DNA of 32,672 nucleotides from Candidatus Omnitrophota bacterium. GTDB lineage: Bacteria; Ratteibacteria; UBA8468; B48-G9; JAFGKM01. Location: contig JAMWBY010000003.1 of assembly GCA_023818745.1 (NCBI GenBank), forward strand, positions 1-32,672, read 5' to 3'. A program made the translations under genes and the position numbers. Positions within the stretch are counted from its first letter, which is position 1; each line of letters begins with the position of its first letter. Of the stretch, positions 24,029 to 31,374 are shown in pieces. The notes beneath the pieces were generated by a model. It worked only from the letters and a program-made list of their open reading frames with translations, was not told where the DNA came from and ran no database searches.

Positions 24029-24094
24029 ATGAAAAGCAAAGTTTTAAAAAAATTTCCTATTTTTACATTACTTGAATTAGAAGAAAATGGATGA
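24029..24094 (+). CDS. Possible 21-aa small ORF coupled to the HIT gene
   Basis: ATG 24029 to TGA 24092-24094 encodes MKSKVLKKFPIFTLLELEENG. It sits in the 97-nt gap between the CCA-adding gene and the HIT gene, and its stop overlaps the HIT start region, which would couple translation. It has no Shine-Dalgarno and no recognised homologue, so it may be chance. Confidence 0.2.
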   Translation: MKSKVLKKFPIFTLLELEENG

Positions 24095-24590
24095 AAAAAA
24101 TATATTGTGGGCTCCATGGAGAATGGGTTACATTCTTAAAATAAAAAAAGATATTTGTTTCCTTTGTCAGGAATATAACTCTTCTAAAACTAAATATATA
24201 GTTTATAAAGGGAAATATAGTTTCATTGTATTAAATATTTTTCCTTACAACAATGGACATCTTATGATTTCTCCTATAAGACATATTAAAAATATAGAAG
24301 ACCTAAGTAATGAAGAATTTCACGAAATCTGGAATTTAATAGTAAGTTCTATTAGAGCATTGAAAAAAATTTTGAAGCCAGAGGGATTCAATATAGGACT
24401 AAATATTGGTAAGGTTTCTGGAGCAGGATTGGAAGACCATTTACATATCCATATAGTTCCGAGATGGCAAGGTGATACAAATTTTATGCCGGTTATTTCA
24501 AATACAAAAGTTATTCCTCAATCATTAAATGAAATTGCGAAAATTTTGAAGAAGGAATTTAAAAAGGAAATCAAAAATGTATATCGCTGA
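24087..24590 (+). CDS. HIT-family protein, Ap4A phosphorylase-like
   Basis: 167 aa, longer than HinT. It starts ILWAPWRMGYI, which is typical of the bacterial Ap4A/Ap5A phosphorylase-like branch, then has C24-x2-C27 (possible zinc), LNIFPYNNGHLMISPIRHI (about 49-67) and the triad H118-L-H120-I-H122 in EDHLHIHIVPRW, followed by GDTNFMPVI and TKVIP. These motifs are shared with the mycobacterial Rv2613c-type enzyme that phosphorolyses diadenosine polyphosphates. The likely role is clearing Ap4A alarmone. The 3' end overlaps the endonuclease Q gene by 14 nt. Confidence 0.84.
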   Translation: MDEKNILWAPWRMGYILKIKKDICFLCQEYNSSKTKYIVYKGKYSFIVLNIFPYNNGHLMISPIRHIKNIEDLSNEEFHEIWNLIVSSIRALKKILKPEGFNIGLNIGKVSGAGLEDHLHIHIVPRWQGDTNFMPVISNTKVIPQSLNEIAKILKKEFKKEIKNVYR

Positions 24591-25797
24591 TTTTCACATT
24601 CATTCAAAATTTAGTAGAGCAACAAGTAAAGATATGGAACTTGATGGACTTGTAAAATGGGCTAAATATAAAGGGATAAATCTTCTTGGCACTGGAGATA
24701 TTACTCATTTTTATTGGTTCCATGAATTAAAAAGAAATTTAAAGGAGACAGAAAGATTTGGGATTTATGAATATGGAGGAATTGATTTTATTTTAACAGG
24801 AGAAGTGTGTAATATTTTTGAATACCGTGGAATTACTAAAAGAATACATAATATAATCTTTATTTCAAATGTAGAAAAAGTTGAAAAATTTAATAGAGAT
24901 ATTGAAAAGTATGGTGATTTAAATGCGGATGGAAGACCAATGTTACAACTTTCTGCAAAAGAACTTGTAAAAATTTTAAAGGATATAGATGAATTTAGTT
25001 TTGTTGTTCCTGCTCATATTTGGACCCCTCACTTTTCTCTTTTCGGTTCTAATTCTGGTTTTGATGAAATTGAAGATTGTTTTGAAGAACTTACGGATGA
25101 GATATTTGCGCTTGAAACTGGATTAAGTAGTGACCCTGAGATGAACTGGCGACTATCAAAACTTGACAGATTTTCTTTAATTTCAAATTCAGATGCTCAT
25201 TCTCCCTCAAAAATAGGAAGAGAAGCAAATATATTTTTTGATAAGTTTGATTTTAAACAACTTATAGATATATTAAAAAGTAAAAATTTCAAGATGACAG
25301 TGGAGTATTTTCCTGAAGAAGGAAAGTATCATTATGATGGACATAGAAATTGTAATGTTTGTTTCTCTCCTCAGGAAACAAGAAAAAATAATTTTATATG
25401 TCCTATTTGTGGCAGAAAAGTAACAGTTGGAGTGATGCACAGAGTAGAAGAACTTGCTGATAGAAAACCAAATGAAAAACCGAAAAAATATGTTCCATTT
25501 AAAAAAATTGTTCCTCTTGACCAGATAATAAGTAGTGTAATAAACAAAGAAATTTCTTCCCAAATAGTTCAGAAGACATACTTTGAAATTATAAATAAAG
25601 TTGGTTCAGAGTTTTATATACTCTTAGATGCAAGTGAAAAAGAGATTGAAGAACAAATTGATATTAAAATTTGTGAAGGAATTAAAAAAGTAAGAAAAGG
25701 ACAGGTAAATATAAAACCTGGTTATGATGGAGAATTTGGTAAAGTTGAAATACCTTTAGATTTAAACACAAAAGAAGAACAACAGTCCCTCTTCTAA
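24577..25797 (+). CDS. Endonuclease Q (PHP-domain deaminated-base nuclease)
   Basis: 406 aa. EndoQ cleaves 5' of uracil, hypoxanthine or xanthine and starts an alternative repair route; it is known in Thermococcales and scattered bacteria. The PHP domain begins ADFHIHSKFSRATSKDM (H7, H9), with GTGDITHF (D41), VVPAHIWTPHF (H147) and NSDAHSPSKIG (D206, H208). A Zn finger follows: C259-x2-C262 and C275-x2-C278 (NCNVCFSP, ICPICGRK), then VMHRVEELADR. The C-terminus ends in EEQQSLF (residues 400-406), a near match to the bacterial beta-clamp binding motif QL[SD]LF. An AAAGGAAAT sequence precedes the ATG, and the start is inside the HIT gene. The repair role is by family. Confidence 0.88.
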   Translation: MYIADFHIHSKFSRATSKDMELDGLVKWAKYKGINLLGTGDITHFYWFHELKRNLKETERFGIYEYGGIDFILTGEVCNIFEYRGITKRIHNIIFISNVEKVEKFNRDIEKYGDLNADGRPMLQLSAKELVKILKDIDEFSFVVPAHIWTPHFSLFGSNSGFDEIEDCFEELTDEIFALETGLSSDPEMNWRLSKLDRFSLISNSDAHSPSKIGREANIFFDKFDFKQLIDILKSKNFKMTVEYFPEEGKYHYDGHRNCNVCFSPQETRKNNFICPICGRKVTVGVMHRVEELADRKPNEKPKKYVPFKKIVPLDQIISSVINKEISSQIVQKTYFEIINKVGSEFYILLDASEKEIEEQIDIKICEGIKKVRKGQVNIKPGYDGEFGKVEIPLDLNTKEEQQSLF

Positions 25798-25805
25798 AAA
25801 TTATA

Positions 25806-25958
25806 ATGAAAAATTTTAAAATCCTTGTAGTTAGTAGTATAAATTCCTTTTTAGAGTTTAAACCATTTTTGATAGAAGATGAGGAAAAATCATATATTCT
25901 ATTAATGACATTTTTTGTGTGCAATCAAAATTTTTTCAGGAAAGAAAATGGTAGGTAA
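25806..25958 (+). CDS. Possible 50-aa ORF in the EndoQ-guaA gap
   Basis: ATG 25806 to TAA 25956-25958 gives 50 aa beginning MKNFKILVVSSINSFLEF and ending FFRKENGR. No Shine-Dalgarno, no homology recognised, and the reverse strand is also open over much of it. It may be a gene remnant or chance. The 291-bp gap (25798-26088) otherwise holds an imperfect 12-nt direct repeat AAAAATTAGGTT (25959-25970 and 26005-26016) and the guaA promoter. Confidence 0.2.
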   Translation: MKNFKILVVSSINSFLEFKPFLIEDEEKSYILLMTFFVCNQNFFRKENGR

Positions 25959-26036
25959 AAAAATTAGGTTGTAAAAAAACTCATTTTTTGAGACCATGTC
26001 TAAGAAAAATTAGGTTAAAAGTTTCTTTTTGTGAAA

Positions 26037-26066
26037 TTGACATATTTAAATTTAAAAAGTTAAAAT
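26037..26066 (+). promoter_or_regulatory. Promoter of the guaA-hisH-hisF unit
   Basis: A perfect TTGACA (26037-26042), an 18-nt spacer and TAAAAT (26061-26066). The transcription start would be near 26073, and the ribosome-binding site GGGAGG (26078-26083) lies 5 nt before the ATG at 26089. This is a canonical leadered arrangement, in contrast to several other first genes here. Confidence 0.62.
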
Positions 26067-26088
26067 AAAAATAAAATGGGAGGATAAA

Positions 26089-27027
26089 ATGGCTAAATTC
26101 AGTCCTAAAAAATTTATAAAAGAAAGTGTTAATGAGTTAAGAAAAAAAATAAAAGACAAAAGGGCTTTAGTTGCAACTTCTGGTGGAGTTGATAGTACTG
26201 TTTGTGCTATTCTATCAAAAATGGCGATTGGCGATAAATTAGTTGTTTTTTTTATTGATGATGGTTTAATGAGAGAAAAAGAACCAGAACAAGTCAGAGA
26301 TTTTTTAGCAACAAAAGGAATAAACTTGGAAATCTGGAATGTTGAAGATACATTTTTTGAAGCATTGAAAGGCAAAACTGACCCTGAAGAAAAAAGGAAG
26401 GCATTCAGAGACACGTTTTATAAAATATTGAGTCAAGCAGTAAGAAGTTATTCTGTAGATTTTTTAATTCAAGGAACTATAGCAGCAGATATCGTTGAAA
26501 CCCAAAAAGGCATAAAGACACAACACAATGTTCTTTCTCAAATTGGAGTGAATCCTGCTTTTTATGGTTTAACAATAATTGAACCATTAAGAGAACTTTA
26601 CAAAAATCAGGTAAGACAGGTTGCTAAGGTACTTGGATTACCTAAAAAAATATATGATAGAAAGCCATTTCCTGGTCCTGGATTAGCAACGAGAGTTATA
26701 GGAGAAGTAACAAGGGACAGGGTGGAGAAAATAAGGATTGCTACAAAAATAGTAGAAGAAGAACTTATAGAAAAAAATATTTTTCAAGCATTCCCAGTAT
26801 TATTTTCAGATAAAGCAACAGGTATAGTTGATGGTAAAAGATTGTTAGGAGATATAATTGCAATTAGAGCTGTTAAATCTGAAGATGCTTTAACTGCTCA
26901 ACCAGTAAAAATTTTGTGGAAAAGATTATACAAAATAAGAGATAGGATTTTAAAAGAAGTTCCTGGTGTTGTGAAAGTTTTATATGATATAACTCCTAAA
27001 CCACCGAGTACAATTGAATATATTTAG
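26089..27027 (+). CDS. guaAB: GMP synthase ATP-pyrophosphatase subunit (GuaA C-terminal half only)
   Basis: 312 aa. The protein begins at the PP-loop half: SGGVDS (31-36) for ATP, DDGLMREKE, and the XMP-binding/dimerisation domain with RKPFPGPGLATRVIGEVTRDR (read in pieces), IIEPLRELYKNQVRQVAKVLGLP and the conserved end DITPKPPSTIEYI. It aminates XMP to GMP with ammonia. The glutaminase (class I GATase) domain of typical bacterial GuaA is missing, as in split archaeal enzymes; the partner glutaminase subunit is not in the window. This is not a truncation: the N-terminus MAKFSPKKFIKESV is the normal start of the ATPase half, and GGGAGG precedes it. It is followed 31 nt later by hisH. Confidence 0.94.
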   Translation: MAKFSPKKFIKESVNELRKKIKDKRALVATSGGVDSTVCAILSKMAIGDKLVVFFIDDGLMREKEPEQVRDFLATKGINLEIWNVEDTFFEALKGKTDPEEKRKAFRDTFYKILSQAVRSYSVDFLIQGTIAADIVETQKGIKTQHNVLSQIGVNPAFYGLTIIEPLRELYKNQVRQVAKVLGLPKKIYDRKPFPGPGLATRVIGEVTRDRVEKIRIATKIVEEELIEKNIFQAFPVLFSDKATGIVDGKRLLGDIIAIRAVKSEDALTAQPVKILWKRLYKIRDRILKEVPGVVKVLYDITPKPPSTIEYI

Positions 27028-27058
27028 TCGTTTCAAAAGTTAAAAGGAAAAACAAAAA

Positions 27059-27667
27059 GTGATTGGAATTATAAAGTATGGTAGTGGAAATATATATAGT
27101 GTTTTTTCTACACTTAAATTTTTGGGGAAAGAAGTAGTTTTAGTTGAAAATCCGAAAATATTAGATAAGTTAAATTTTTTGATTCTTCCTGGTGTCGGAA
27201 ATTTTGCTTCAAGTATGGAAAATTTAGAAAAGGGGGGTCTTTTAGAGAAAATAAGATACAAATTAAAAGATGGAATTCCATTTCTTGGTATCTGTTTAGG
27301 ACTTCAACTTTTGTTTGAGTGGAGCGAAGAAGGGGAAAGAGAAGGTTTTGGAATTTTAAAAGGGAAAGTGGTAAAATTTAAAGATAAAAATATAAAGATA
27401 CCTCATATGGGATGGAATAAAGTGAAAATTTTAAAAGAAAGTTTCCTTTTTAAAGATATTAGGGATAATTCATATTTTTATTTTGCACATTCTTATTATG
27501 TAAATACGCAAAAAGAACTTATCATAGGGAAAACAAATTATGGAATTGATTTTCCTTCTGTTATTGTTAAAAAAAATATAGTTGGTGTTCAATTTCATCC
27601 AGAGAAAAGTGGTGAACTTGGATTATTGTTTTTAAAAAATTTTCTGGAGGGAAAATGGTTACAGTGA
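27059..27667 (+). CDS. hisH: Imidazole glycerol phosphate synthase glutaminase subunit HisH (GTG start)
   Basis: 202 aa. Class I glutamine amidotransferase with catalytic Cys79 in GICLGLQLL, and H180/E182 in GVQFHPEKSG. Near the N-terminus is MIGIIKYGSGNIYSVFSTLKFLG, the HisH-type start with the PGVGNF oxyanion strand (44-49). The start codon is GTG (27059) with AAAAGGA about 10 nt upstream. It supplies ammonia to HisF. It overlaps hisF by 13 nt, so the two subunits are coupled for complex formation. The other his genes are not in the window. Confidence 0.94.
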   Translation: MIGIIKYGSGNIYSVFSTLKFLGKEVVLVENPKILDKLNFLILPGVGNFASSMENLEKGGLLEKIRYKLKDGIPFLGICLGLQLLFEWSEEGEREGFGILKGKVVKFKDKNIKIPHMGWNKVKILKESFLFKDIRDNSYFYFAHSYYVNTQKELIIGKTNYGIDFPSVIVKKNIVGVQFHPEKSGELGLLFLKNFLEGKWLQ

Positions 27668-28419
27668 GAATTATACCATGTCTTGATGTAAAAGATGGAA
27701 AAGTTGTAAAAGGTATTCATTTTGAAAATATTAAAGTTGCAGGAGACCCTGTAGAAAATGCTTCTTTTTATTGTAAAGAAGGAGCAGATGAGATTGTTTT
27801 TCTTGACATTAGTGCAACTATAGAAGGTAGAAAAACAATGGTAGATATTGTAAGAAAAGTTGCAGATGTTGTTTTTATACCTTTTACAGTGGGTGGAGGT
27901 ATTTCCTCTTTAAATGATATAGATAAATTATTATCAAATGGTGCGGATAAAATTTCAATTAATACTGCTGCTGTAAAAAATCCCAAACTGATTGAAGAAT
28001 CAGCAAAAAAATTTGGAAGTCAATGTATAGTAGTTGCAATAGATGCTAAAAAAATAGGAAATAATAAATGGGAAGTTTTTATTGAAGGAGGGAAGACACC
28101 GACAGGATTAGATGTTATAGATTGGGCAAAGAAAACAGTAGATTTAGGAGCAGGCGAAATTTTATTAACAAGTATTGATAGAGACGGGACACAGGATGGA
28201 TACGATATTGAATTGACAAAAACTGTAAGTGAAAGTGTTAAAATTCCTGTTATTGCTTCTGGTGGAGCAGGAAAACTTGAACATCTATATGAAGCAATTG
28301 TCAATGGTAAAGCAAACGCAGTTTTAATTGCATCTCTTTTACATTTTAGAATTTTAACAATTCCTCAAATAAAAAAATATCTCAAATCAAAAGGAATTGA
28401 AGTAAGAGAAATTAAATGA
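27655..28419 (+). CDS. hisF: Imidazole glycerol phosphate synthase cyclase subunit HisF
   Basis: 254 aa, a complete (beta/alpha)8 barrel. Catalytic D11 (RIIPCLDVKDG) and D130 (VVAIDAKK) are both present. Phosphate-binding loops are FTVGGGI (77-83), GADKISINT (96-104) and IASGGAGKLEH. Retention of D11 and the canonical sequence mark this as the histidine-pathway cyclase rather than the polysaccharide-associated HisF2 (WbuZ) variant. It converts PRFAR plus ammonia into IGP and AICAR, so it also feeds purine synthesis, which may explain the guaA neighbour. The start at 27655 has GGAGG just upstream within hisH. Confidence 0.95.
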   Translation: MVTVRIIPCLDVKDGKVVKGIHFENIKVAGDPVENASFYCKEGADEIVFLDISATIEGRKTMVDIVRKVADVVFIPFTVGGGISSLNDIDKLLSNGADKISINTAAVKNPKLIEESAKKFGSQCIVVAIDAKKIGNNKWEVFIEGGKTPTGLDVIDWAKKTVDLGAGEILLTSIDRDGTQDGYDIELTKTVSESVKIPVIASGGAGKLEHLYEAIVNGKANAVLIASLLHFRILTIPQIKKYLKSKGIEVREIK

Positions 28420-28425
28420 GGCAAT

Positions 28426-29415
28426 ATGGATAATTTTTTGATAACAGGTGGTTGTGGATTTATTGGTTCGTATTTAGCAGAAGAACTTGTAAAACAAAAT
28501 AAAAAAGTTTTTGTTATTGATGACCTTTCGACAGGGAGTTTAAAAAATCTGTCAAATATTATAAATCATAAAAATCTTAACATTTTTATAGATACAATCT
28601 TAAATCAACATTTAATTGAACAACTTATAAAAAAAGTTGATTTTGTATTTCATCTTGCAGCAGTTGTTGGAGTAAAAAAAGTTATGGAAAGCCCTATTGA
28701 CTCTATCATTGTAAATATTGAAGGAACTAAAAATATATTAAAATTCTGTGCCAAACACAGAAAAAAAGTTTTAATTACTTCAACATCTGAAGTTTATGGA
28801 AAGAATGTAAATGTTCCTTTTTCTGAATCTGCAGATATAGTTATTGGTTCAACAAAGAAGAAAAGATGGTCTTATGCCTGTACTAAAGCAATTGATGAGT
28901 TTTTATCTTTTGCTTTTTATGAAGAATATGGATTATCTGTAATAATTGTTAGATTGTTTAATACAGTAGGGGCAAGGCAGACGGAAAGATATGGAATGGT
29001 AATTCCAAGGTTTACAAAACAAGCACTTTCAGGCAATCCCATAACTATTTTTGGTAATGGAGAGCAAACAAGATGTTTTATACATGTAAAAGATGTAATT
29101 TCAACTTTACTAAAATTGATTGATAAAGATGAAAGTTACGGAGATATTTTTAACATTGGGAGTGATGAAGAAATTAAGATAAAAGATCTGGCTTTTCTTA
29201 TTAAAGAAATTACAAAAAGTAATTCAGAAATTAAATTTGTAGATCCAGAAGAGGTTTACAATAAAGGTTTTGAGGATATGGCGAGAAGAATTCCTGATTT
29301 AAGCAAATTAAGGAAAACAATTGATTTTCAACCATGTTATACGATAAAAGACATAATAATTGATGTAGTGGAATATTACAAAAAACAATCTGATTTATTA
29401 CCTTATTTTTGTTAA
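28426..29415 (+). CDS. NAD-dependent sugar-nucleotide epimerase/dehydratase (extended SDR)
   Basis: 329 aa. Extended short-chain dehydrogenase: the Rossmann TGGCGFIGS loop at 7-15 binds NAD, D32/D33 (IDDLSTG) contact ribose, and the active site is T120 (ITSTSEVYG) with Y150-x3-K154 in WSYACTKAIDEF. NTVGARQTERYGMVIPRF and FGNGEQTRCFIHVKDV (about 215-230) are typical of UDP-glucose epimerase / UDP-glucuronate decarboxylase / dehydratase members. The exact reaction (4-epimerisation or decarboxylation) is unresolved. It begins 6 nt after hisF, with a weak GAGG (28418-28421). It may supply sugar nucleotides for the downstream glycosyltransferase. Confidence 0.84.
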   Translation: MDNFLITGGCGFIGSYLAEELVKQNKKVFVIDDLSTGSLKNLSNIINHKNLNIFIDTILNQHLIEQLIKKVDFVFHLAAVVGVKKVMESPIDSIIVNIEGTKNILKFCAKHRKKVLITSTSEVYGKNVNVPFSESADIVIGSTKKKRWSYACTKAIDEFLSFAFYEEYGLSVIIVRLFNTVGARQTERYGMVIPRFTKQALSGNPITIFGNGEQTRCFIHVKDVISTLLKLIDKDESYGDIFNIGSDEEIKIKDLAFLIKEITKSNSEIKFVDPEEVYNKGFEDMARRIPDLSKLRKTIDFQPCYTIKDIIIDVVEYYKKQSDLLPYFC

Positions 29416-29428
29416 ATGAATATCAACT

Positions 29429-29456
29429 ATTTAATCAATTGAGCAATTAGTTAAAT
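29429..29456. promoter_or_regulatory. Operator-like palindrome upstream of the ArsR-type regulator
   Basis: The 24-bp core at 29431-29454 has two 11-nt arms around a 2-nt AG centre; the arms share TTAA, AATTG / CAATT, TTAA. ATTTAA and TTAAAT extend the palindrome to 28 nt. It ends 6 nt before the regulator's ATG, so it probably overlaps the start of its transcript. A near-identical copy sits at 29782-29805 (21 of 24 positions identical by eye). Confidence 0.6.
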
Positions 29457-29462
29457 GTAAAA

Positions 29463-29777
29463 ATGAAAAGAAAAAAAATGCCAGAAAGGGAATATAGGGC
29501 GTCAAGGATATGTAGAGTTTTAGGAAATCCAACAGCATATCAGATAATGAAATTGCTTACATCCAAAGAAAAACTTTCTCCATCTGAAATGAGTAAAAAG
29601 CTTGGTCTTACAATTCCTAACGTTTCAAGAACCCTTAGAAATTTAAGACAAATAGATTTGGTAAGATATGAAACGAAAAATTATATCAAAAAATATTACA
29701 TTAAGGATGAAAGTGTTTTAGAAATTTTTAACAGTTTAGAAAATTATGTTGAAAAAATAAAAGAAAAAAAATTTTAA
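29463..29777 (+). CDS. ArsR-type winged-helix transcription regulator without metal-site cysteines
   Basis: 104 aa. The winged helix-turn-helix spans about 17-85: RVLGNPTAYQIMKLLTSKEKLSPSEMSKKLGLTIPNVSRTLRNLRQIDLVRYETKNYIKKYYI. This is the ArsR-type layout (LGNPTR..I...L, then recognition helix VSRTLRNL, then a basic wing). The only cysteine (C17) rules out the classic thiolate metal site, so the sensed signal is unknown. The N-terminal tail (MKRKKMPEREYRAS) is basic. It is flanked by two copies of one palindrome, upstream of itself and upstream of the glycosyltransferase gene, which suggests autoregulation plus control of the downstream cassette. No Shine-Dalgarno precedes the ATG. Confidence 0.82.
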   Translation: MKRKKMPEREYRASRICRVLGNPTAYQIMKLLTSKEKLSPSEMSKKLGLTIPNVSRTLRNLRQIDLVRYETKNYIKKYYIKDESVLEIFNSLENYVEKIKEKKF

Positions 29778-29781
29778 TTAA

Positions 29782-29805
29782 TTAACCAATTGAGCAATTA
29801 ATTAA
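29782..29805. promoter_or_regulatory. Second operator-like palindrome, directly abutting the GT39 gene start
   Basis: A 24-bp imperfect palindrome with the same half-site layout as the one at 29431 (TTAAYYAATTG arms, AG centre). It ends at 29805, and the glycosyltransferase ATG begins at 29806. It lies 4 nt after the regulator's stop. A protein bound here would sit exactly over the translation start, and would hide the promoter or start codon of the downstream gene. Confidence 0.58.
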
Positions 29806-31374
29806 ATGATTAAGTGGAGAAAAAAAGAGAAGAAGGGAATAAAGGGGTTTGATAAGAGAAAAGCAGTATTATTAATATTGTTGTTGGCATTTCTCCTTAG
29901 AATAAGTTATTTGTTTTTTTTGAAAGACACTGTTTTTTTTAATCCTTATATTATGGATAAACATGACCAAAAAACATTTATTTTATGGGCAGAACAGATT
30001 TTAAAGCATCCTTTTTATGTTGATGGAAATGTTTTTTATATGGCTCCATTTTATCCTTATTTTCTTGCTTTTGTTCATTTAATTTCAAATGGTAATTTAT
30101 TTTTAATTTATATTGTACAAATTTTATTTGATGTCTTTTTATGCTATTTAATTTATCTTCTCGGGAAAATACTCTATGATGAAGCAACTGGAATTCTTGC
30201 AAGTTTTTTCTGTGCATTTTATAGGTCTTTTGTTATCTATTCATCTACTATTCTAAGTGACAATTTAATTATGTTTCTTTATATTTCTTTTATTACTTCT
30301 TTGTACGTTTTTCTTATGAGGAAAAGTTTGAAATGGTTGATAATTACAGGAATTTTGCTTGGTTTTTCTGCTCTTGCAAAACCAACTATTGGAATTTTTT
30401 TACCATTTTTATTTATCGGACTTTTAATTTATGATAAAAAAGATTGCTTATTAAATTTAAAATTTAAAATTGGATATCCTCAGGATAGAATTTTTACTTT
30501 TTTTTTCATTGTTTTTATTGCAGGAATTGTAATTTTACCGATTACTATAAGGAATTGGTATGTTGGAAGAGTTTTTGTTCCTATATGTTCAAATGGTCCT
30601 GAAAACTGGAGGATTGGTAATAGCGCTGATTCTATTGGTCTCTTTTACTATCCAACAGGTCCACTTCTTTCACCTTTATCATTGGATTTCTGGAAATTAT
30701 TTTTAAAAAAAATGTATCTATTTTTTACAAGTTATGAGTGGCCTCAGAATATGAATATTTATTTAATGGAACAGTTAATACCTTTGCTTAAAATTGCTTT
30801 TGTTAGATTTGGTTTAATAATCCCACTTGGTTTATTTGGATTAATTTTATTTTTTAAAAATTTTAGAAAAAATTTTTTATTTATAACATTTACTTTTTCA
30901 AATATTCTATGGGTTGTTTTATTTTTCATTGTTGATAGATACAGATTTCCTGCAGTCGCTTGTTTTTCTATATCTGCCGCATATCTTATTATATGGGCTT
31001 ATAAAGAAATATTTAAAAATAAAAAAATTTTGTATCCATTTTTAATGTTTTTTTTAATATTTATTTTTGCTTATATTTTTAATAGTGGCCCTTCTGAACT
31101 ATTGCCTCGTAAAAGTAAAGAAATTTTTGGGTATTTAAGTGCCAAAGGAATAGGAGAAGATTTGAGAGAGAAAAAAATAAAACAGGCATATAAAAAAGCA
31201 ACTGCATTTTTGAAAATTTTACCTGATGACCCAAAAAGTAATTTTCTGATGGCTCTTGTTTATTACGAGATGGGAGATAGAGAAAAAATGTTTTGGTATT
31301 TAGATAAAACTTTTAAACTTAATCCTGAATTTAAACCAGCAAAAGAATTTTTAGAAGATTTGAATAGAAAATGA
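29806..31374 (+). CDS. GT-C/GT39-type membrane glycosyltransferase with C-terminal TPR repeats
   Basis: 522 aa. About 9-11 transmembrane helices from residue 20 on, with a large external loop following the first helix (DKHDQKTFILWAEQILKHPFYVDGNVFYMAPFYPYFLAFVH), the layout of dolichyl/undecaprenyl-phosphate-sugar mannosyltransferases (PMT, ArnT-like). The MAPFYPYF stretch resembles the 'PPl.p.l' of ArnT-type loops. The final about 70 residues are soluble and TPR-like (AYKKATAFLKILPDDPKSNFLMALVYYEMGDREKMFWYLDKTFKLNPEFKPAK). It would transfer sugars from a lipid carrier to an envelope acceptor. The acceptor is unknown. The next gene overlaps it by 4 nt. Confidence 0.78.
   Translation: MIKWRKKEKKGIKGFDKRKAVLLILLLAFLLRISYLFFLKDTVFFNPYIMDKHDQKTFILWAEQILKHPFYVDGNVFYMAPFYPYFLAFVHLISNGNLFLIYIVQILFDVFLCYLIYLLGKILYDEATGILASFFCAFYRSFVIYSSTILSDNLIMFLYISFITSLYVFLMRKSLKWLIITGILLGFSALAKPTIGIFLPFLFIGLLIYDKKDCLLNLKFKIGYPQDRIFTFFFIVFIAGIVILPITIRNWYVGRVFVPICSNGPENWRIGNSADSIGLFYYPTGPLLSPLSLDFWKLFLKKMYLFFTSYEWPQNMNIYLMEQLIPLLKIAFVRFGLIIPLGLFGLILFFKNFRKNFLFITFTFSNILWVVLFFIVDRYRFPAVACFSISAAYLIIWAYKEIFKNKKILYPFLMFFLIFIFAYIFNSGPSELLPRKSKEIFGYLSAKGIGEDLREKKIKQAYKKATAFLKILPDDPKSNFLMALVYYEMGDREKMFWYLDKTFKLNPEFKPAKEFLEDLNRK

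Noticed and set aside
25970..26000. Possible terminator hairpin (CTCA...TGAG around a T-run)
   Set aside because: The stem is only 4 bp and is placed among A/T runs, so it cannot be distinguished from chance.
27059..27667. HisH as the missing glutaminase of the split GuaA
   Set aside because: The sequence is canonical HisH and it is coupled to hisF by a 13-nt overlap; nothing points to a GuaA-specific partner.
26089..28419. A WbuX-HisH-HisF-like sugar amidation trio
   Set aside because: The PP-loop protein is a clear GMP synthase half and HisF keeps D11 and D130, so this is ordinary purine/histidine metabolism, not surface-sugar amidation.
29429..29805. The repeated palindromes as attachment sites or insertion-sequence ends
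   Set aside because: They bracket a regulator gene with no integrase or transposase, and their symmetry and position at start codons fit operators better.
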